A stretch of 64,000 nucleotides of DNA, from the NCBI GenBank assembly GCA_023053575.1, contig JAKZAP010000059.1:62001-126000 (forward strand), given 5' to 3'. The notes under the pieces were generated by a model that saw nothing but the letters and a program-made list of their open reading frames with translations, made no database searches and was not told the origin of the DNA. Positions 58,601 to 64,000 of this stretch are shown piece after piece (position 1 is the first letter of the stretch; every line of letters starts with the position of its first letter). Both the position numbers and the translations under genes were made by a program. Origin of the DNA: Branchinecta lynchi. Its lineage: Eukaryota > Arthropoda > Branchiopoda > Anostraca > Branchinectidae.

Positions 58601-60839
58601 ACAAGGTTTGTTTTCCCACTAGGTTTGTTTCCCCACAAGGTTTGTTTTCTCACAAGGTTTGTTTTCCCACAAGGTTTGTTTTCCCACAAGGTTGGTTTTC
58701 CCGAAAGGTTTGTTTTCCCACAAGGTTTGTTTTCCCACAAGGTTGGTTTTCCCGAAAGGTTTGTTTCCCCACAAGGTCGGTTTTCCCACAAGGTTGGTTT
58801 TCCCGCAGGGTTTGTTTTCCCACAAGGTTAGTTTTCCCGCAAGGTTTGTTTCCCCACAAGGTTTGTTTTCCCACAAGGATTGTTTTCTCACAAGGTTTGT
58901 TTTCCCACTAGGTTTGTTTCCCCACAAGGTTTGTTTTCCCACAAGGTTTGTTTTCCCCCGAGGTTGGTTTTCCCGCAAGGTTGGTTTTCCCACAAGGTTT
59001 GTTTTCTCACAAGGTTTGTTTTCCCACTAGGTCTGTTTCCCCACAAGGTTTGTTTTCTCACAAGGTTTGTTTTCCCACAAGGTTTGTTTTCCCACAAGGT
59101 TTGTTTTCCCACAAGGTTTGTTTTCCCACAAGGTTGGTTTTCCCGAAAGATTTGTTTCCCCACAAGGTTGGTTTTCCCACAAGTTTGGTATTCCCGCAGG
59201 GTTTGTTTTCCCACAAGGTTAGTTTTCCCGCAAGGTTTGTTTCCCCACAAGGTTTGTTTTCCCACAAGGATTGTTTTCCCACTAGGTTTGTTTCCCCACA
59301 AGGTTTGTTTTCCCACAAGGTTTGTTTTCCCCCAAGGTTGGTTTTCCCGCAAGGTTGGTTTTCCCCCAAGGTTTGTTTTCCCACTGTGTTGGTTTTCCCA
59401 AAAGGTTCGCTTTCCTACAAGGTTGGTTTTCCCACAAGGTTGGTTTTCCCGCAGGGTTGCTTTCCCCATAAGGTTGGTTTTCCCACAAGGTTTGTTTTCT
59501 CACAAGGTTTGTTTTCCCACTAGGTTGTTTTTCCCACTAGGTTGGTTTTCCCACAAGGTTTGTTTTCCCACAAGCTTTATTTTCCCCCAAGGTTGGTTTT
59601 CCCGCAAGGTTGGTTTTCCCACGAGGTTTGTTTTCCCACTGTGTTGGTTTCCCCACTAGGTTGGTTTTCCCACAAGGTTTGTTTTCCCACAAGCTTTGTT
59701 TTCCCCCAAGGTTGGTTTTCCCGCAAGGTTGGTTTTCCCACAATGTTTGTTTTCCCACTGTGTTGGTTTTCCCAAAAGGTTCGCTTTCCCGCAAGGTTGG
59801 TTTTCCCACAAGGTTTGTTTCCCCACAAGGTTTGTTTTCCCATAAGGTTTTTTTCCCACAAGCTTTGTTTTCCCACAAGGTTTGTTTTCCCACAAGGTTG
59901 GTTTTCCCACAAGGTTGGTTTTAACGCAAGGTTGGTTTTCCCACAAGGTTTGTTTTCCCACCGTGTTGGTTTTCCCAAAAGGTTCGCTTTCCCACAAGGT
60001 TGGTTTTCCCACAAGGTTAGTTTTCCCGCAAGGTTTGTTTCCCCACAAGGTTTGTTTTCCCACAAGGATTGTTTTCCCACTAGGTTTGTTTCCCCACAAG
60101 GTTTGTTTTCCCACAAGGTTTGTTTTCCCCCAAGGTTGGTTTTCCCGCAAGGTTGGTTTTCCCCCAAGGTTTGTTTTCCCACTGTGTTGGTTTTCCCAAA
60201 AGGTTCGCTTTCCTACAAGGTTGGTTTTCCCACAAGGTTGGTTTTCCCGCAGGGTTGCTTTCCCCATAAGGTTGGTTTTCCCACAAGGTTTGTTTTCTCA
60301 CAAGGTTTGTTTTCCCACTAGGTTGTTTTTCCCACTAGGTTGGTTTTCCCACAAGGTTTGTTTTCCCACAAGCTTTATTTTCCCCCAAGGTTGGTTTTCC
60401 CGCAAGGTTGGTTTTCCCACGAGGTTTGTTTTCCCACTGTGTTGGTTTCCCCACTAGGTTGGTTTTCCCACAAGGTTTGTTTTCCCACAAGCTTTGTTTT
60501 CCCCCAAGGTTGGTTTTCCCGCAAGGTTGGTTTTCCCACAATGTTTGTTTTCCCACTGTGTTGGTTTTCCCAAAAGGTTCGCTTTCCCGCAAGGTTGGTT
60601 TTCCCACAAGGTTTGTTTCCCCACAAGGTTTGTTTTCCCATAAGGTTTTTTTCCCACAAGCTTTGTTTTCCCACAAGGTTTGTTTTCCCACAAGGTTTGT
60701 TTTCCCACAAGGTTGGTTTTAACGCAAGGTTGGTTTTCCCACAAGGTTTGTTTTCCCACCGTGTTGGTTTTCCCAAAAGGTTCGCTTTCCCACAAGGTTG
60801 GTTTTCCCACAAGGTTGGTTTTTCCGCAGGGTTGCTTCT
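49645..60839 (+). repeat. 17-bp satellite array, forward block 4 (~11.2 kb), right flank of the transposon
   Basis: This is continuous forward satellite. It contains related blocks shifted by about 1,001 bp (51.1-51.6 and 52.1-52.6 kb) that share the rare CCCAAAAGGATCGC variant, seen again near 54595. Blocks at 52.6-53.0, 55.7-56.0 and 58.0-58.4 kb match the sequence just left of the transposon insertion. No genes are supported. Confidence 0.97.
56017..56340 (+). repeat. Paralogous empty site of the transposon insertion
   Basis: 56017-56196 matches 39544-39723, including the rare TTTTCCCCCATGGTTGG monomer. 56194-56340 matches 49642-49790 except for GGTATTCCC versus GGTTTTCCC. The single TTG at 56194-56196 occupies the position of the transposon plus one TSD copy. 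Confidence 0.9.
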
Positions 60840-60960
60840 CAGGGAAGCAACCGCAGGGTTGCTTCCTTGCGGGAAAGCGAACCTTGCGGAAAAGCGAACC
60901 TTTTGGGAAAACCAACACAGTGGGAAAACAAACCTTGTGAGAAAACAATCCTTGTGGGAA
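59280..60960 (+). repeat. 798-bp tandem duplication in the satellite
   Basis: Sequence from about 59280 onward is repeated with a constant shift of 798 bp (for example 59537-59893 and 60335-60691). Both copies share the rare GCTTTATTTTCCCCC, CCCACGAGG, GGTTTCCCCACTAGG and TTTTAACGCAAGG variants. 798 is not a multiple of 17, so the unit includes off-register monomers. Confidence 0.8.
60830..60866. repeat. Double hairpin at a strand-switch junction (copy of 774-810)
   Basis: The GGTTGCTTC / GAAGCAACC / GGTTGCTTCC arrangement is the same as at 774-810, shifted by 60,056 bp. Confidence 0.9.
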
Positions 60961-61917
60961 AACAAACCTTGTGGGGAAAGAAACCTTGTGGGGAAACAAA
61001 CCTTGTGGGAAAACTAACCTTGTGGGAAAACATACCTTGCGGGAAAACTAACCTTGTGGGAAAACAAACCCTGCGGGAAAACCAAGCTTTTGGGAAAACA
61101 AACATTGTGTTAAATCAGACCTTGTGGGAAAACTAGCCTTGCGGGAAAACCAACCTTGTGGGAAAACCAACCTTGTGGGGAGACAAACCTTTCGGGAAAA
61201 CCAACCTTGTGGGAAAACAAACCTTGTGAGAAAACAAACCTTGTGGGGAAACAAACCTTGTGGGAAAACCAACCTTGCGGGAAAGCGAACCTTTTGGGAA
61301 AACCAACCTTGGGGGAAAACAAAGCTTGTGGGAAAACCAACCTTATGGGGAAACAAACCCTGCGGGAAAACCAACCTTGTGGGAAAACCAACCTTGCGGG
61401 AAAGCGAACCTTTTGGGAAAACCAACACAGTGGGAAAACAAACCTTTTGAGAAAACAATCCTTGTGGGAAAACAAACCTTGTGGGGAAACAAACCTTGTG
61501 GGGAAACAAACCTTGTGGGAAAACTAACCTTGTGGGAAAACAAACCTTGCGGGAAAACTAACCTTGTGGGAAAACAAACCCTGCGGGAAAACCAACCTTG
61601 TGGGAAAACCAACCTTGTGAGGAAACAAACCTTTCGGGAAAACCAACCTTGTGGGAAAACAAACCTTGTGGGAAAATAAACCTTGTGGGCAAACAAACCT
61701 TATGGGGAAAGCAACCCTGCGGGAAAACCAACCTTGTGGGAAAACCAACCTTGTGGGAAAGCGAACCTTTTGGGAAAACCAACACAGTGGGAAAACAAAC
61801 CTTGTGGGAAAACCAACCTTGCGGGAAAACCAACCTTGTGGGAAAACAAACCTTGTGGGAAAAAAAACCTTGTGGGAAAACAAACCTTGTGGGAAAACAA
61901 ACCTTATGGGAAAACAA
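60840..61917 (-). repeat. 17-bp satellite array, inverted block 3 (~1.08 kb)
   Basis: This block has reverse-oriented monomers and is nearly identical in order and length to 784-1860. It carries the divergent TGTGTTAAATCAGACC monomer near 61107. It ends where ..GGGAAAACA meets AAAGGTTCGC. Confidence 0.95.
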
Positions 61918-64000
61918 AAGGTTCGCTTTCCCACAAGGTTGGTTTTCCCACAAGGTTGGTATTCCCGCAGGGTTTGTTTCCCCATAAGGTTGGTTTTCCC
62001 ACAAGGTTATTTTTCTCACAAGGTTTGTTTTCCCACTAGTTTGGTTTTATTACAAGGTTTGTTTTCCCACAAGGTTTGTTTTCCCACTAGGTTTGTTTTC
62101 CCCCAAGGTTTGTTTTCCCGCAAGGTTGGTTTACCCACAAGGTTGGTTTTCCCACAAGGTTGGTTTTCCCGCAAGGTTAGTTTTCCCACAAGGTCTGATT
62201 TAACACAATGTTTGTTTTCCCACAAGGTTTTTTTCCCCACAAGGTTTGTTTTCCCACAAGGTTTGTTTTCTCACAAGGTTTGTTTTCCCACTGTTTTGGT
62301 TTTACCATAAGGTTGTCTTTCCCACAAGGTTTGTTTTCCCACAAGGTTTGTTTTCCCTCAAGATTTGTTTTTCCGCTAGGTTGGTTTTCCCACAAGGTTG
62401 GTTTTCCCACTGTTTTGGTTTTACCATAAGGTTGTCTTTCCCACAAGCTTTGTTTTCCCACAAGGTTTGTTTTCCCTCAAGATTTGTTTTTCCGCTAGGT
62501 TGGTTTCCCCGCAAGGTTGGTTTTCCCACAAGGTTTGTTTTCCCACTGTGTTGGTTTTCCCACAAGGTTTGTTTTCCCACAAGGTTGGTTTTCCCACTAG
62601 GTTGTTTTTCCCACTAGGTTGGTTTTCCCACAAGGTTTGTTTTCCCACAAGCTTTGTTTTCCCCCAAGGTTTGTTTTCCCGCAAGGTTGGTTTTCCCACA
62701 AGGTTGGTTTTCCCACAAGGTTTGTTTTCCCACAAGCTTTGTTTTCCCCCAAGGTTGGTTTTCCCGCAAGGTTGGTTTTCCCACAAGGTTTGTTTTCCCA
62801 CTGTGTTGGTTTTCCCACAAGGTTTGTTTCCCCACAAGGTTTGTTTTCCCATAAGGTTTGTTTTCCAACAAGGTTTGTTTTCCCACAAGGTTTGTTTTCC
62901 CACAAGGTTTGTTTTCCCACAAGGTTGGTTTTCCCGAAAGGTTTGTTTCCCCACAAGGTTTCTTTCCCCATAAGGTTGGTTTTCCCACAAGGTTTGTTTT
63001 CTCACAAGGTTTGTTTTCCCACAAGGTTTGTTTTCCCACAAGGTTTGTTTTCCCAAAAGGTTTGTTTTCCCACAAGCTTTGTTTTCCCCCAAGGTTGGTT
63101 TTCCCGCAAGGTTGGTTTTCCCACAAGGTTTGTTTTCCCACTGTATTGGTTTTCACAAAAGGGTCGCTTTCCCGCAAGGTTGGTTTTCCCACAAGGTTTG
63201 TTTTCCCACTGTGTTGGTTTTCCCAAAAGGTTCGCTTTCCCACAAGGTTGGTTTTCCCGCAGGGTTGCTGTCCCCATAAGGTTGGTTTTCCCACAAGGTT
63301 TGTTTTCTCACAAGGTTTGTTTTCCCACTAGGTTGTTTTTCCCACTAGGTTGGTTTTCCCACAAGGTTTGTTTTCCCACAAGCTTTGTTTTCCCCCAAGG
63401 TTGGTTTTCCCGCAAGGTTGGTTTTCCCACAAGGTTTGTTTTCCCACTGTGTTGGTTTTCCCAAAAGGTTGGTTTTCCCGCAGGGTTTGTTTTCCCACAA
63501 GGTTACTTTTCCCGCAAGGTTTGTTTCCCCACAAGGTTTGTTTTCCCACTGTGTTGGTTTTCCCAAAAGGTTCGCTTTCCCGCAAGGTTGGTTTTCCCAC
63601 AAGGTTTGTTTCCCCATAAGGTTGGTTTTCCCACAAGGTTTGTTTTCTCACAAGGTTTGTTTTCCCACAAGGTTTGTTTTCCCACAAGGTTTGTTTTCCC
63701 AAAAGGTTTGTTTTCCCACAAGCTTTGTTTTCCCCCAAGGTTGGTTTTCCCGCAAGGTTGGTTTTCCCACAAGGTTTGTTTTCCCACTGTGTTGGTTTTC
63801 CCAAAAGGGTCGCTTTCCCGCAAGGTTGGTTTTCCCACAAGGTTTGTTTTCCCACTGTGTTGGTTTTCCCAAAAGGTTCGCTTTCCCACAAGGTTGGTTT
63901 TCCCGCAGGGTTGCTGTCCCCATAAGGTTGGTTTTCCCACAAGGTTTGTTTTCTCACAAGGTTTGTTTTCCCACTAGGTTGTTTTTCCCACTAGGTTGGT
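61918..64000 (+). repeat. 17-bp satellite array, forward block 5
   Basis: This forward satellite continues past the window's right edge. It repeats 1861 onwards, including the GATTTAACACAAT (about 62199) and TTTTGGTTTTACCATAA (about 62295 and 62413) monomers. A 646-bp (38-monomer) shift relates about 63000-63280 to about 63650-63925. No genes are supported. Confidence 0.96.

Larger units (their letters stand above)
60541..64000. repeat. Long-range duplication of the window's first ~3.5 kb
   Basis: Monomer order, both strand switches and the rare variants of about 485-2700 recur here shifted by 60,056 bp. After about 2.9 kb the shift is 59,954 bp, a 102-bp (6-monomer) difference. The window is therefore bracketed by two related complex blocks. 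Confidence 0.88.

Noticed and set aside
1..64000. G-quadruplex-forming satellite, because the - strand has GGG in every unit.
   Set aside because: GGG tracts are 14 nt apart, too far for the canonical G4 pattern with loops up to 7 nt.
1..64000. tRNA, rRNA or telomeric repeats.
   Set aside because: I saw no cloverleaf-like or rRNA-like sequence in the unique part, and the 17-bp monomer is not a known telomere motif.

Overview
The window is eukaryotic, most likely from an invertebrate animal; I cannot name the organism. The grounds are GT-AG introns, polyadenylation signals, a two-gene PIF/Harbinger DNA transposon, nested MITE-like elements and tens of kilobases of short-period satellite. No bacterial features (operons, ribosome-binding sites, CRISPR) are present.

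Layout. About 54 kb of the 64 kb is one satellite with a 17-bp monomer, consensus GGTTTGTTTTCCCACAA, or roughly 3,180 units. It fills 1-39723 and 49642-64000. The array changes strand at six visible points, giving three inverted blocks (about 784-1860, 20074-25170 and 60840-61917). It is built from recurring ordered monomer variants and from nested duplications of about 0.3, 0.65, 0.8, 1.0, 2.3, 3.1 and 3.4-3.7 kb. One pair of related segments lies 60 kb apart at the two ends of the window. All six frames of the consensus are free of stop codons, so the array is full of long ORFs that I do not regard as genes.

The rest is a single insertion, 39724-49641 (9,918 bp). It has perfect 20-bp terminal inverted repeats and a TTG target duplication. 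Removing the element and one TTG restores the satellite in exact 17-bp phase, and a matching uninterrupted 'empty site' lies at about 56017-56340 in the same window. Inside are two convergent, intron-containing genes. On the + strand is a 2-exon DDE transposase (about 408 aa). On the - strand is a 3-exon Myb/SANT-like DNA-binding protein (about 301 aa), two of whose exons I found by following splice sites and codon phase. In this superfamily the transposase (nuclease) and the Myb-like protein act together: the Myb-like partner helps bring the transposase to DNA and to the element's ends. Both genes start near opposite ends of the element and meet in a 400-bp region carrying poly(A) signals for each.

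The introns hold older passengers: a 274-bp palindromic MITE with 3-bp TSD (40698-40971), a 455-bp element with CAGGGGCGTCACTAG ends (45151-45605), a 1.3-kb element built on a 431-bp tandem repeat (about 46117-47450), and two diverged direct copies of a ~190-bp repeat 7.5 kb apart. The element looks complete and structurally intact: open frames, consistent splice phases, identical TIRs.
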